A stretch of 64,000 nucleotides of DNA from Adineta vaga (GCA_021613535.1 CP075492.1:1054001-1118000); one strand, 5' to 3'; shown: positions 12,091 to 26,005, counted from the first letter of the stretch. Program-made: numbers and translations. Notes: a model not told the origin generated them from the letters alone.

Positions 12091-15000
12091 TCAATTAAAA
12101 TCTGAGAATACAGGCATTTCATTCATATTTCCATCTCCATCGATACTAGAACAATTTGTAATCGCATAATTTAAACGATCATACATCACATTCGTTGATG
12201 AATATTCGGGTAGATCCAAAGTAAAACCACAAGTATGTGCTCCTAAAAGAAGAAAATGTAGCAATAGCATTCTCTCGATCTTTGTATTTTGAAAAAAAAA
12301 ATGATATTGAAAACGTTGCCTTACGTGGAAGAGCTCCATCGATTGGACCATTAGTAATTTCATACGGATTGATCACAAACTTCGATATAAATTCTTCATC
12401 TCGACTCGGTAATGTTGATCGACCCCAAACAAATTTTAAAAATAACTTTTTCTGTTCTTCAGTGAATTTCGTACTTAGTACTTTCCAAAAATGTTGAATA
12501 CATCCTGAAGTTAATCGAAAATTACCACCATACGTCGTGTTGCGTTTTAATAATTCAATATCAATTTCACCTTTGCCACACACAGCTTCTTCTAACTCAC
12601 GAGCCGTAAATAAACATAAGAAATAGCCAGGTATTACACTGTATAATCCTTGACGAATGAATTCAATTTGTCGAGAAAATTCCTGTAAACGATATTGACG
12701 ATAAGTTGAACAATATTCGTTGAGATTCTGCCAAGTGATAGATATATCATGTCCACCAGATACCAATTCAAACGTCTGTCCACTGGCACTAACGACTTCA
12801 AATCGTAATTCTTCAAGTATACTACTGAGTACATCGTTTTCTGTATCTATCAATTGATCTGGAGAATCAAACGTTTTTTCCAATTGATTAATTAGATTAA
12901 AACTTTGTATATCAATTGCTTCAATATCTTCTAAAGTGACTTCATCATTCACTAATTGTTTCCATAAAAACGTCGGAAATTTTAAATCTAAATAGAAATG
13001 TTTTCGAATTGCCATACCCATCAGTTGACCTATAAATCGATATTGCTTTTTGATAACCATCGGAATCGATTTATTCGGTGGAAAAACATTTGGAATCCAA
13101 CGATCACGATTCAAACCATCGTTCATTCGTCCATTGGGACAGAGAATAAATAATGATAATCGAGTACTACATATATCTCCACAAATACATGTAATAGAAT
13201 CACGATAGGGACCACCTGCATCAGTACTATGCATACCAAGATATTGTGCTCGCCAAAGACGTTCATTTTGTCGTCGAAAAAGAATATGAGCATTCGAATG
13301 GAGTTGTTCGTATCCTTGATAAAACATAGTTTTGGTTGTTATCGTACTTATTGCCTGAAGAGTATCAAAATTGACTGATAGAATATTATTCTCTGATGGC
13401 AATGCTGTAACAGCCAAAGCTCTTTCGAATAATTGAAGTTTTGTAGTACGTAAAATATACGATCTCGATGATCGAAATTTGTCGGTAACAAAACTTTGTC
13501 CAATTGGAAGACTAAGATCAACGAATGAAAGGAGTTTTTCAATGAATACATTTAATGCATAGGAGAATTTTATTCGTGTTTGAATGCAATGAATTGGAAT
13601 ATGCCACAGCGATGGATAACTTTTAAAATGAATTGAATTGTCTTCAATATTCATTGGTAAACTAGTCATTAGATGTTGATTTATATAATCAATTAATTGA
13701 AAATCAGCAGTCAGATCAAAATAACGATGAGTTTGTTCAATTTCATCTCGAGAAAATTTATGTTGATTATCGACTATTTCGTTCAATTGAAAAATAAATA
13801 ATTCGGGAAATGAAATATGTTTTGTTCGATTGTTTAACACATTTAGTATATCAATTAAAATTAATAGATGATGAAATGATTGAGGAAAATCAAAGTTTAT
13901 CAAATCATTTTTACATCGTTCGAATAATAAATAAATTAGATCTAACATTGCTGTTTGAAATGTTTTCATCGTATGATTTAATATTGATGGAGAGTCCAAT
14001 GATAATTGAATAAATAAATGAAAGAAAAAATTTTGAATATGTTTACTGAAATTGAATCGTTGACTTATTTGTAACAATCTACGAAAATCAAATGGAAAGA
14101 TACAAATACGATCAAAATAAACATATTACAATTTGATTTACCCAATGAAAAGATGAAGAATGATTAGTTTTGTTTGATACAATGGACATAGAAGAAATAA
14201 ATCAAATAGATATTCGATAAAAATCGTTGGAAAGATAATAGGAATTAATATATCGATATTAATTTGTTTTCTTATCGATAATTCAGTTAGTAATGAAAGA
14301 AAAAGATTGAATAGTTTGAGAATAAATTTCAAATTTGGTTTTTGAATCATTTTCATCGATTGATTATCATCAGTAATTAATAATGATGGATCAGTAATCA
14401 ATTGAATCATTTGTATACTAAGATTTTTTTGTAATTGATAGAGAAGTGATGTTGTATTGACTAATGAATTGTTTTTCATTAATTGTTTGATTTCTATAGT
14501 AAGAATTGTTTTAATTAATAAACTCATTCGATCAATATCTTCATCAGTATGTAATCGAGTATTATTATAATGATAATCTAATAATCGAAATAATGTTACA
14601 AGAAATGTATAATTACCAAATATTTCTAATGGAAATAAAGTTGATCCATCTAAAGACCAAACTTTTAATATTGTTAAAATAACATAATGAGCATACACTG
14701 AGATTAAACCATGTTCACATGCTATTCTCAAGGTAATCAATTGATGATAAGGAATATTTTGATGAGAATATTGAGTCTTTTTCCAATGTTGATCGATAGT
14801 CGATATTTGTAATAGATTTTTTTCTGATGAATTTCGATTCAAATCAAATAATTGATGAGTTAAATCACTTCCTTGAATAATCGATGGAGATTGATCTTGA
14901 ATCCATTCATGAAAGTTTTTGTTAATATTTAGATGATCTACAGCTTGATCAAACCAATTTTTATCTGAGAATAGAGATGGCTTTGATTCTTGGAGAGTAT

Positions 15001-18000
15001 TCCAATTCTCAAATAGAACTGTACCAAGTCTAATGATCTTTTCATCAGTATCAACATTTGTAAATGGAAGAAGATTTTGTAGTTTACATTTATCAATCAA
15101 TGGATTCATTCTAGCAAGAAGATTATTATTCTGATTCATTTTTATCGCTACGTCAGATTGTTGACGAAGAATTTCATCGAGCATATATAAATTTCTTGTT
15201 GTATATTGTTCTAACACTGATCTAATTAATGATGAATCATATCCATAGAGAATTAAACTTGGAGCAATTAGAGAATAAGGAGGTGTAACAAGATATTCTA
15301 ATGAATAGTTAGAAGATTTAAGATCATCATTAATATCCGTTATACATTTTGTTATAAAAGTAATCGATTTACATTTGATACGAAATATATTATTCTTGAT
15401 TATATTATGTTGACGAAATAAATCAATATGATTATCATTAATCAATAATTGATGTTGATTTGTACTTATATCAAGATATAGTACGCCATTGATATACAAT
15501 TTTAATATTGATTCTTTAACAACAATCATTAGACGTACATATTCATTTAGTTTTAATCGTAAATCAGTTTTTGTTTGATGATTGGTTAGACATAATTTTG
15601 CTTCGTGTGTTAAATAAATACTAACATCTGGATTAAGAGTGATCAATATCAATTGATCATTCTCTGTTGGTAAATGATCAATTTGAATGTCGATAATTAG
15701 TGTATATTCTGACCATGGATGAATTGTTTTATCCAAAACAAGATAATTTGTATTTTCATTTAGTTGTATAGTAGATCGGTCAGTTCCAACGATCGTTTCG
15801 AAATATTTCCATTCATCTGTATCTGATTCACATTGAATTTTATGCCATTTTTCAATAGTAAATGGTTCATGCATAGGTACAAGAGATCCATCTAGAAAAC
15901 TCTCTTGTTTGGCTTTGAATGTCCATGTATTTGCTATTTTTAGATATTCTGTCAATCGATTGTGATCAGAGGCAATATGAGTTAAGCCTGCATCGAATAA
16001 GTAACGAATTTGTTCTTCAGGTAGAGCATTTTTCCAAAAAGCAAGATTTCGAATTTTACCATAAGTCTTAGACAAAATATGAAGTTCAAATGGAGTAGTA
16101 ATGGAGACGTTCAATGTTTTGTATTCATGATTAATATATGTTTTTATTTGTTGTTCGTTGACATAGAATACAATAGCTATACGAGTATTTCTGATTACTT
16201 TTTCAAACGGTATTTTCATGGATATTTTAGATCCTAATGTGAGAAGGTGGATATTATCTTCTTTTGAATGATTGCTCGAAAGTTCAAAGTCGAAGCTCAT
16301 TGTCCATGAATCACAATAATCGATCATAAATGGAAATCCATCACATTCCTCTGTTACAATCAATCGATTTTCAGCCACAAGAAATTTTGTTTCTAAATGA
16401 TGTTGATTGATAAAGTCACGTAGAAATATCTTTGAAGGTGCAACACGTGATCGATAGAGATTATATTGATCATCAGTACTTAACATATAAGCACTGAATG
16501 GATATCTTACTAGGGTAAGTATAGTCGGTACTAACAAAGGTTTGTAACCATTTGGCAAAGGACATTCATTCATATCTTCTGGACTAAAAATCCATTCACA
16601 AGTACTGAAAGATGATGTATCATTTACTCGTAAAGTAACACACGGATAGTAAGTAGTTTCAGATCGATTGGGACGCATATTACATATCGTTTCAGTTGAA
16701 CCAATTAGAAAATCATGAGCAAAAGCTGTACCTAAGAAGTGTCCATTTAACCAATAATTAATACGAGTATTGACGCCATCAATTTCAATTCCACACCCAC
16801 AAACATCATTACCATTCCAATGAACATTTTCTGCTATAAACGGAGATTCGATCTGATGATACAACATTCCTTGAGATCCATCATATGACCATGAATATTG
16901 ATCTTGACCAACACCGATAGTATGACTAGGATTGAAACCATTTGTTGCCCATCCAATTTGTACAAATCGACTTTCTAACAAACGAATACAAAAGTACCAT
17001 TTACCTTGACTAAGACGCAAATTATCAACAGTAAAGGTTATCGCTGAAGTATTACCAGTTTCAGAAATTAAATACATTCGACCGGGAAATCGATGATGAG
17101 TTCCACATTCTTCTAACATCCATTGACCAATAATTTCAGGCAACATCGATACGATACAAATATCTTCGTTACCAATACGACCTTGTTTAAAATCATCTAC
17201 GAATTGCTTTGATCCAATAGGTTTCCATTGATTGTTATCTAAACTGTTGATCATCGATACTTCTTCTTTCAATAGAGAATTATGCCAGATATGATATTGT
17301 TCTGTATCATCAGTAATATGTTTTTGATGCTCACATCGATCTAAACTAAGACAATATTGTTCCAAATGTCGTTTGTTCAATAGATATAAGTCAGTGGGCT
17401 GTAAACGGTGAATAGTAGACAGAGCTGTAGTTGAAAGTTTGGCAATGATTGCTGCATAGGGTTTTTCCATGAAGATTTCTACTAGTTTTTTACCGGTCAT
17501 TAAGCGAAATAGAACTCCAATTGAACGACGTTTTAATGATAAAATAAGGAGAGAATCAAAGAGTGATTCATCAAGTTCAATAAAGTAGATCAAAGCATCA
17601 AATATTTTACTGATATTTGCGTGACTAATGGGTAGATCGAGTAGATAAGGTGGTAATACATCAAGTTCAATACGTAATTGATCAACTATAACCCAACGAG
17701 TTTGATTAGTTTGACAATATTGAACGAGAAAAGGAAATGGGCTATCTGGATTTGTCTCTAAAATTACTCCTAATTGAGTTTCTTGGTCGAATTGATCTTC
17801 AGCATAGATTTGAACGATCGATCCAATACCAAACGGATGAATATATCCACCTAAAATACTCAAACAAGCGAGTAGATGATTGATTCGATCTGCATCATTC
17901 GATATAAATGAATTGTAATTCGAGAAAATAATATGAAAGATATGTTCAATAGCGATCAGTTGCCATGGTGATACAATAGAAATGATCATTCGATAGATAT

Positions 18001-21000
18001 AAATCAATTCAGTAATGATTTCCGAAGATTTTTCTTTCGATCGAATACTATTACTGATTGTAAATAAAATTTCTTGTAGAAAACTTTTCATCAATGTGAT
18101 TGCTTGTTCTTGTGGTAGAGAGAAGATAATTTGACGTACTATTTTCAATACTAGGAGAATAGTGATTAGATTTGTACTACACTGATACATTTGCCATAAT
18201 TGATTGAAATATTCGAGAGTAGCACATCGCTTTCGGACATGTTCATATACTGTGACAGATCGAAGTAATAATATCAAGTATTGATTTGTTTCTTCGTATT
18301 TTTCTGATCCAAGAGCTATGTGTCGAAGGGAAATTTTTGTTGGTGCTACTTGATTCTTTTCTATAGAAAATAAATGTTTTAGTTCATTGAAAATACATTT
18401 TTCTTCGAACAATGTCTGGATATTTTCATCGTTGTCACTATACTTCCATAAATGTAAAATATACAAACGAAACCAGTGATATGCAAGACATTTCATTTCG
18501 TATGAAATAGATTGATTGTGAGAAGTAAGAAAGAGTGGAAATAATCGTTGAGGAACTTCATATTTACGCAAATATTGAATATCATCGGCAGTATACGATA
18601 AATTCAAAAGATAAAATACAAGAATTCCTAGTTTTATACTGTTTTGTGATAAATTCAGAAGAAGAAGAACATGAATGATCGAATGATAGACTTTACCAAT
18701 TTCTTCTTTCCATTGATTATTGACTGTTGAGATATTTTCCAAATACGACCATTGAACATCAATACTTCTTATATTCGACAGAAAGATAGTTAAAAAAGTT
18801 AACATTTGTTCATTTTGTTCAATTTGAATACATTTTTGAAGAAATGTATGAATAAATCGATATGTAATCCATCGAAACATTGCTCGTTCATATTGATATG
18901 ACATACATTGAAGAATTTCATTGAAATCCCATCGATTTTGATCACCATAAACATAGTTAACAATCGCTCGATGTATTGTTTCTTCATGATTTATTTTTTG
19001 ATTGATCCATTTCTTACTGTCTATCATCAATGTCTTAAATCGTAGACAAGCATCGAATGTTTGTTGTAATAATCGAGAATAGTTACTCTTAGATTGTCGT
19101 TGAGAATCTACTACTATAGTTGCTGATAAAGAACGTTCGATCTTAGGAATCCAATGACTCTCTTTGACGGAACAGAGTAAAAAGTGAGTTCGTGTTCGAA
19201 TCTGTTCATAGAGTTCATCACAATTACCACCTTGTCCTCGTACAGTAGCAAAAGTCATTTGAATACGATGAGCATATTCAAATAGGGACAACAATTTTTC
19301 ATGTGGTTTATTCGTATCATTATGAGATAATTCTTCTTTTGCTAAATTAACTCGACGATAATGTTTGAGATAGACAGCAAAGAGATGAGCACATGCCTTA
19401 TTAACGTATTGTTCAATCGATTTTTGTAGAAGACGATGTTTATCTTTGGTAAAATTTCGCATTTTTGATAGTAATTGTGTACCTTGATCAGTATTGTTAT
19501 ATACTGACAATAAGAACTCTTGATCATTGGATATTGTCTGTATCGAATAATCTATGAGTGTGAATTGACTATAGCGAGCCATGTTTGAGTGAAATAATGT
19601 TTCATTTAACGGATTTATTTCACATCCACCAGAGAATAAAGGTGATTTTAACATTTCAGTGTATTTCGTTTCTAGTAAATGTGATGGTTGACCTGATATT
19701 AGTAAATAACTGATTCTTCCTAATAACCAAGCAATATATCGAAATTGAGGTTTGTCGTTCATTTCTGTATGAGTAATATATTTTAAAATGAAATCAGATA
19801 ATAAAGGTAATATAGCCATAAAAATTGTTATCGAACGTATACGATCTTCAATGACATTCAAAGTACTTAATTGAACAAGAAATGATATAAATAAATCAGT
19901 GTCTATCATACATTGTTCGAATAATAATGAAAGATATCGAATAAATACAGAAATAAGAGATGTATTTTTATCACCATGAATGAGTCGAACAAAGATTAAT
20001 CGTTGAAATCGTTCGAGAATTCGTTGTACTGATTTTGTTGAATGAGAATAATGATTCATCAATGAGTTTAGGATTGTCCAAGTTTGATTCTTTTCTTCAT
20101 GTTCATCGTATAGAAGATCAATCCAAGTCATTAGATTTATATTATCTGCTAATGCAATTGAGAATTCTTCAGTTAAAATAGAATATCTATTTTCTAGAAT
20201 ATGTTGAGACATATAGAGTAATCTATCTGTAAATGAGAAGATTTGTTTTTCGAGAATATAAACAATCGCTTTTGCTGCTTGTCGACTAGCGATTGTATTT
20301 TCGGATTGATTCGTTGCCAATGAAAGGAAAACGTCAAACCAAGTTTTCCATTCTTTATCTATCCGATCTTCATTCCAACCAAATTCTTTACTTAATAAGT
20401 TTCGATTATCATCACTAATTAATAATAATAAATATTTCAAATGAGTAGTGAATAATCTCAAACACACGTTTAATATAAAGTTTAACGTAACATTACCACG
20501 TGTTCTATTCATATGCGATAATTGTTCAATAAACTGAAATAATTGATGAAATGTTTCAAAATTAAAGTCAAACGAAAGAGAACTATTCATCTTGCTAGAT
20601 CGATATTGTTTTTCAGCATGTAAAATATGATGAATATCAATATGAGCCATAGTTGCACCTGTGATCCATTGACCAGTGAATGTTTTTCTCTCGTGTTTCA
20701 TCATTGTTAAAGTGGGATATGCACCAATCGATGCTAGATAAGCCAATGGATTCCAAAGAAGTTTTTCTAAATAAATAAAAATAGTCTCTATTACCAAATG
20801 AAGAACAAAAAAAACATAAAGATTATGAAACCTGAAGATATTTTATCGCCTGTAACGATCCATTGTGGTGTGATTCGATCTTTCCATTGTTGATGAATCT
20901 TTTCAAAATTAGTATTGAATTGTTTTATGGTAGTTTGAATGATATAATTATGTTTGATATCAAATACCAATTGATGCAGGATGGGTAAAATATTTTTCAA

Positions 21001-21618
21001 GGTCCAGAGACCTCTGGAAGCTCTTGATAGACCGTCAAGGATTCCACTTTCTGAAAGGACCGATCTATTTCGATCTCGATTCGCACTTATCGCACGATTT
21101 GGCTCAGGCGATAATCGAGGTGGTAAGGGTGAAGGTTTACGATCAACAGATCGAAATCGTGGCGACGCTGTCAATCGATGATAGTGATCATCTTTGATTG
21201 ATTTTTGCTTGAGAATAAATGTCAATTGTTTGGGTTTGTCAAGAATATCTTGAATATTTCGTTGAACTTCAGTAAAATCATTCCACATTTGTTTTAGAAT
21301 TGTTTCTTTCAAGATATTGTCAATGTGAATATTCCATGTTCGAACTTCAGTAGTATTGGTTAAAATAGATAAATAGTTATGAAGTCGAGTAATTAACTGT
21401 TGTTCAGATGTCAAATTTGGATGAAAATGTCTTTCTCGTGAGAGGAAAAAATTTACATCTTCTTGATCATCGAACGATAGAAGAGTATTGATACTTGGAA
21501 TTGTATCATTAATTTTAATTAATGAAACGAATTCAGAGAAATATTGATCCATTTCTCTATCGTATGTATTATTGAAATAGAAAATAAATGTACTTCGATG
21601 ACGAAAACAAACCTTCAA
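12091..21618 (-). CDS. Giant HECT-type E3 ubiquitin ligase with SPRY domain (HECTD4-like)
   Basis: Four exons on the minus strand: 20832-21552 (or from an ATG at 21618), 14142-20766, 12325-14078 and 12091-12242. Introns of 65, 63 and 82 bp have GT..AG ends and restore the frame at each join. The sum from 21552 is 9,252 nt, 3,083 aa. A SPRY/B30.2 domain lies near 16.7-17.1 kb (GKWYFCIRLLESRFVQIGWA), followed by two concanavalin/LamG-like stretches at about 15.4-16.4 kb. The C terminus is a HECT domain (AGGPYRDS; YRFIGQLMGMAIR; YGGNFRL). The last intron lies just before the catalytic cysteine: splicing makes ALPR-AHTCGFTLDLPEYSS, Cys about 3038. HECT enzymes take ubiquitin onto this Cys and pass it to a substrate. 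The HECTD4 assignment rests on size plus SPRY and is tentative. ATG 21552 (GAGAAATGG) has a better context than 21618. A piece of this gene is duplicated at 30.9 kb. Confidence 0.88.
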
Positions 21619-22216
21619 TCTTTATAAAAAAAATACGAACAAAAAAGGTACCGCGTGGATTGATGCTTATTTTTCTTTTTCTTTCTTTCTTTCTTCCATA
21701 TTATGACATACTCTGGTGTAAGAACATTCGATCTGATTCATTCTCATTCAAAGTAAGGTTGTATGTAACGTGAACAGATCGAATATAAGCCCTCACTGTC
21801 AAGATAACTGAACGTTGATTCAGCTTCTGCTATTATATTAAAATATTTAATGATCTTTTGAACTCCTTCGTTACAGAACATTCATTGTTATACAACTTTC
21901 ATTCATATATTTAAAGGAATTCTATCGCATGACGATTCGTTGTAAAAAAAAAACATCTTTCTGCTTTAATCATATAAAAATTCAATTACTTCAATGAAAA
22001 AAACGTTTTTTCGTATATACTGATTAATTCATAAGTAAATCGCCAGCAATCTTCTTATTTATTTTATATAATTAAAAAACCAAAAATATCTTTTCGCGTG
22101 TTTAAAATTATATGAGCATTACATGACATCTTCCTTTCGAGCTGATCGACTTTCAAATAATTCTTTATTCTTTTCACTTCCTGTTCTAGTACGCTGAATA
22201 AAACAAACAAAGAGAC

Positions 22217-22260
22217 CATCTTGAGTGTGTGGCTCAGGCTATACTTTAACCCACACCCAT
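22217..22260. repeat. Telomere-like inverted repeat 4
   Basis: Terminus CCATCTTGAG, short arm TGTGTGG, core with CAGGCTATACTTTAACCCA, right arm CCCACACCCAT. The same core occurs, reversed, in the copy at 31882, nearly 10 kb away. Confidence 0.75.
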
Positions 22261-22605
22261 CAGTTTGGTTGAGTGGCGACAGAAATATTCAACTTTTTCT
22301 TCGGTTAACTGACTTTTGGTTCATCCTGTATTTTCATATAATTTTAATCATTGGAAATCTGAATATATATATATATATTTAATAATTATAAATCAAAAAA
22401 ACGAGTTTTATTCAATAGATTATTCATCTACTCTCAAGTTACTCCTAATAACTAACCAATGCAAAATTTACGTCGAATATATATATATAATTTCATCACT
22501 AAAATTCTATCGAGAAACTCATGTATTGCTATTGTTTGAATGCGTCATTTATTTTCTAGTCATCATCATTCTTTTCATTTTTCTTTTTCAAACAACTAAT
22601 TACAC

Positions 22606-22660
22606 CATCTTGAGGGTGTATGTGGGTGTGGATCTCTTGTATTCACACTTACCCACAATC
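22606..22660. repeat. Telomere-like inverted repeat 5
   Basis: CCATCTTGAGGGTGTATG, TGGGTGTGG, a core gatctcttgtattc, then a diverged C-rich arm (acacttacccaca). The right terminus is not recognisable. Confidence 0.65.
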
Positions 22661-23700
22661 ATATCTACCTTATAAATATATTAAGATATGAATATGATAT
22701 AATATCAAATAAATAATTCTAATAGGAAAAGAATTTTTTTAAATGATTAGTCTATGAAAAACGATGTATATATTCGTTTTAAAATATCATCGAGTTACAC
22801 AGGTTTAAGACAATTTATATTAATTATTTAATTCTTTCTTTTAAATAAAGAAATTTAGATGAAAAAGAAAAAACTTCGTTTAGTTATTGAGAAATTTTCA
22901 AGGTCTAATTTCAAATCAAAATATTTTTCAAACAAAGATCACTTATAGATTCAATAAAAATTGAATTAACAAAAATATTTTATTTTTCTCAAATCTTATC
23001 GTTTCCTTTCCAAGTTTATTTTAATCAATTTTATTAAATTGAATGATTTAATTATTTCTCCATTCTGAAATGTAAAGAACTAGTAGAAACAGACAAGACA
23101 TTAAGATTCTTTGTTCGACCATTTTCTCCAACTATAACACTTCTTTCTCTCGCTATTTTCCACTTTCTCACTTCATTCTTTTGTTCATCAGATATTTTTT
23201 GATCTTTTGACCCTCATATAACTTCTTTCAAATTTTTCTTTGACTTTCTTAAGTAATCGAAAAGAAGAAAAAGAACACAAAATTTTCCTTTCAATGTTGA
23301 AATAGTTGATATTTGTTTTGTTCGATTTTGTAGAGAACAAGATTCAATTGAGTAAACTCATTTATTGACGAAAATATTTAAACATAAAGTACACCATTGT
23401 CGGCTTGTTCGGCTATATCGATCAGCCAGCGCTATTAAAGTTACACTTTGAAATTCTCGAAAAGAAATAATAGTTGCCAGCAAAAATCAATCATTTTGGC
23501 GCTAATACTGCTTGAAAACGCATTTCTCTCTCGTACCATATCTCAGTAATATCTATTTTGTCTCTGATGAAAATGAATGTATTAACAGATATTTTAATGC
23601 TAAGCTTTCAACCTAGTTTGACCAAATGACTTATTATTGTTATCAAAATAACCAAAATAGAGTTTTTAAAGAGCTTCATAATATCATGTGAGTGTGATAC

Positions 23701-23895
23701 TGCAAAGATAAAAGGTCAATAACCGACAACAGTGTCAAATATCTTGTCAATATGTTACAGCAGAATAGATCGTTGAAAACGCTTTCGTTAACTGGCTGTG
23801 GCTTGAAAAATACTGGTAGAGACAGACTGAAAGAAGCGGTTGCAGAAAAGAAAGATTTTTTCTTAAATATAGACACATTTGATTCACTTACATAA
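23701..23895 (+). pseudogene. Leucine-rich repeat exon remnant
   Basis: One frame reads DNSVKYLVNMLQQNRSLKTL and continues LSLTGCGLKNTGRDRLKEAV to a TAA at 23893-23895. This is the RNase-inhibitor-type LRR pattern, unlike the repeats at 8.9-10.7 kb in detail. An in-frame TGA just upstream and the absence of neighbouring LRR exons suggest an isolated last exon or relic. Confidence 0.5.
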
Positions 23896-23971
23896 TAAAA
23901 TGTTTACATAGATTCTACAGTTATAGATTATTCTAAGTTTTATATTGATTTCTAGATAATCATTATTCAAA

Positions 23972-24290
23972 ATGTCGAAAGCGACAGATAAGTTAATCAA
24001 ACTCGTCGAAAGTAAAACTGGTGAACTAGATTCATCGTCCAAAGCGCAAAAATATCTCCAAGAAGGAGCTGCTATCACAGCTCGTACTGAAATTGATGTG
24101 GGTGGGTGTGGGTATAATCTTCTTCTCTCACCTACACCCACACCCACACCCACACCCTCAAGATGATGGTTCGGTATGCTTCTTACCAAACCACATCGAG
24201 CTTCATAAAGATTCGAAGGGTTCAGTATACACAGTGCGAAACCATTTTAGTTTCGAAAACAATATAATATTTCAGTATAGTTTTACGTAA
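23972..24290 (+). pseudogene. Small coding exon split by a telomere-like element
   Basis: ATG at 23972 opens MSKATDKLIKLVESKTGELD and continues to ARTEID at 24097. The frame then enters the element and stops at 24164-24166. On the far side, from GAT at 24165, another open frame reads DGSVCFLPNHIELHKDSKG and ends at 24288-24290. Removing 24098-24167 would join the two halves in frame (TEID-GSVCFLP) and leave a single GAT, consistent with insertion at a GAT target. The protein family is not recognised. Confidence 0.45.
24098..24165. repeat. Telomere-like inverted repeat 6, inside an exon
   Basis: GTGGGTGGGTGTGGG, a core tataatcttcttctctca, then CCTACACCCACACCC units ending CCCTCAAGATG. The reversed core (gagaagaagattata) matches the copy at 35933 and resembles those at 48643 and 57860. 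Confidence 0.85.
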
Positions 24291-24373
24291 ACACTCGTGG
24301 TTTCGTAGAAGTTGCACGAAACTATTATAGCAACTAAGAAACGATGAACGGTTTCGTCGAGTTTATACGAAAC
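24237..24373. repeat. Cluster of GTTTCG / CGAAAC palindromes
   Basis: Two 23-bp palindromes, 24300-24322 and 24351-24373, have identical 6-bp arms (GTTTCG, CGAAAC) and 11-bp loops. An inverted version (CGAAAC..GTTTCG, 24237-24255) precedes them. Degenerate versions (ggaac, gaagttt) continue to about 24540. Function unknown; perhaps the end of a small element. Confidence 0.55.
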
Positions 24374-25381
24374 CTCAAAATGCTTTACGGAACTATCAAT
24401 GGTTTTGTGTCAAAGATTCTAAACTGATAAAGTTCAGTACAAGATGCGCGGAACTTCGCGAAGGTTTTGAAGTTTAACTTCAAAACTTTCGTCAAATTTC
24501 GGAACTTAAAATCGTTTCGTAGATGAATATTAAACCTATGAAGTTCGGTTTAACACCTTTTGTTTTAGAGTGTATCTGTATTGATTATATTTGTGGCAGT
24601 TGTATCGCCCATATTCATATCGGTCTGAGTATTCGTGTTCGTGGAGGTCATTGAATGCATACTCGCAGCAGTCGTGACAGGGTCTGGCGGAACCAAAGTA
24701 TGGCATGGATAGGTGCCGCCTACTCACCGGACCAGATCGCTCGTCCACCCGTAAGTTTTGAAGAATTGACTTTTTAACAGTATATAAATTACATGCACTC
24801 TCAAAAGGAAATTGCTACTTGGAAAAGAGACGCGTCTTCAGGAAAATACTACTGTATTATTTTGGAAATCGGTAGGGCGGCGCCTGTCCATCCGTCTATT
24901 TCTGGTTACGCCATTATTAATAAACATTAGTTAATCGAACATTTATCTCTTTTTTTCTTTCTTTTATTTATAGAAGAAGACTACATATAATTATAATAAA
25001 TATAATAAACGCTTTACGTTTATAGTCTCGAAAATACATATTATTCCGTAATATTGCACATTACAAAAAGTACCAGTTTCCTCGATTCAAGAATTCTACG
25101 ACGAAATTAAATAGGACATTAAATCTTTGGCTCCTGGTTTTTTCTTGAGAAAATCAAAGTTTTTGAAGGTAATGTTTAGATATGAGTTCTATTTTTTTCA
25201 CAAAGAAATTTCATTTCGATTCTGGAAAACATTAATAGTTCATGTTTATATGATAGTCTTTGAAATAGTCAACAACTGAATAATGACACACTAGAACGAC
25301 AAAAAATATAGATGGAATGTGTACGAGTAAAACTGTCAAAATCAATAAATTGCTATAAATAAAAAAAAGAAAGAAAAGAAT
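24374..25381. other. Intergenic
   Basis: No gene recognised. The 70-aa minus ORF at 24536-24748 and the somewhat GC-richer stretch near 24600-24760 match nothing I know. Confidence 0.4.
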
Positions 25382-26005
25382 TTATGGTTTATAACATTTC
25401 TCCAAATCTATGGGATAATCAAATTCATAATCAGGAACTGAACCGACAATCCAATTGAGAAATCGTGTTATCGTTGTTGATATTAATTTCCCTGTATTAA
25501 TATCAAATGATTTGAAAACTGTTTTAATTGGTTTTTGTTCAGATTTTTTCACATATAATCGATTTACATCACGATAACGATCATGTGTTGCATTAAATTC
25601 TATTTGCCATACTAAACAAGTACCATCACAATCACTATCAAAAATTAAGTCATCATAGATTTTCGTTGCACCACCAAATGAGTAAACTAAATTTGGCCAA
25701 TAATTCATTTCTGCATAGGGACCACCTCGATTAGCAATACATTGTGCTGGTCTACTCATAAAATCAAATAAATAAGTACGATCATCATTGCGGATATAAA
25801 TTTCTTGATTACCACCGAATTCTTCATTGCCAATATTTGAATACCAAATACGAGACATTTTTCCTATTTGATTATCAACAGCTAAACGTTCTTGAGGTAC
25901 ACCATTTGTAACTACAGTAAATCGATATTGATTTGGATTTGGAATTTGACTCAATACTGAATTAATCAGTGTAAGAAGTAGACATAAGAATGAGAAGAAA
26001 ATCAT
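25382..26005 (-). CDS. Secreted protein of 207 aa, ependymin-like at best
   Basis: ATG at 26005 is followed by a clear signal peptide (FFSFLCLLLTLINSVLSQ). The mature part has a few well-spaced cysteines (QCIANRG, DCDGTCLVWQ, LEKCYKP end), an NAT glycosylation site and an alternating beta-like pattern. The length and layout resemble ependymin/LolA-fold secreted proteins, but I see no diagnostic motif, so the function is open. Single exon. Confidence 0.7.
   Translation of the reverse strand: MIFFSFLCLLLTLINSVLSQIPNPNQYRFTVVTNGVPQERLAVDNQIGKMSRIWYSNIGNEEFGGNQEIYIRNDDRTYLFDFMSRPAQCIANRGGPYAEMNYWPNLVYSFGGATKIYDDLIFDSDCDGTCLVWQIEFNATHDRYRDVNRLYVKKSEQKPIKTVFKSFDINTGKLISTTITRFLNWIVGSVPDYEFDYPIDLEKCYKP

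Larger units (their letters stand above)
21619..23700. other. Long intergenic region
   Basis: AT-rich, with poly-pyrimidine runs and telomere-like elements 4 and 5. The ORF at 22316-22675 runs into element 5 and is dominated by simple sequence. It presumably contains the HECT gene promoter. Confidence 0.5.
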
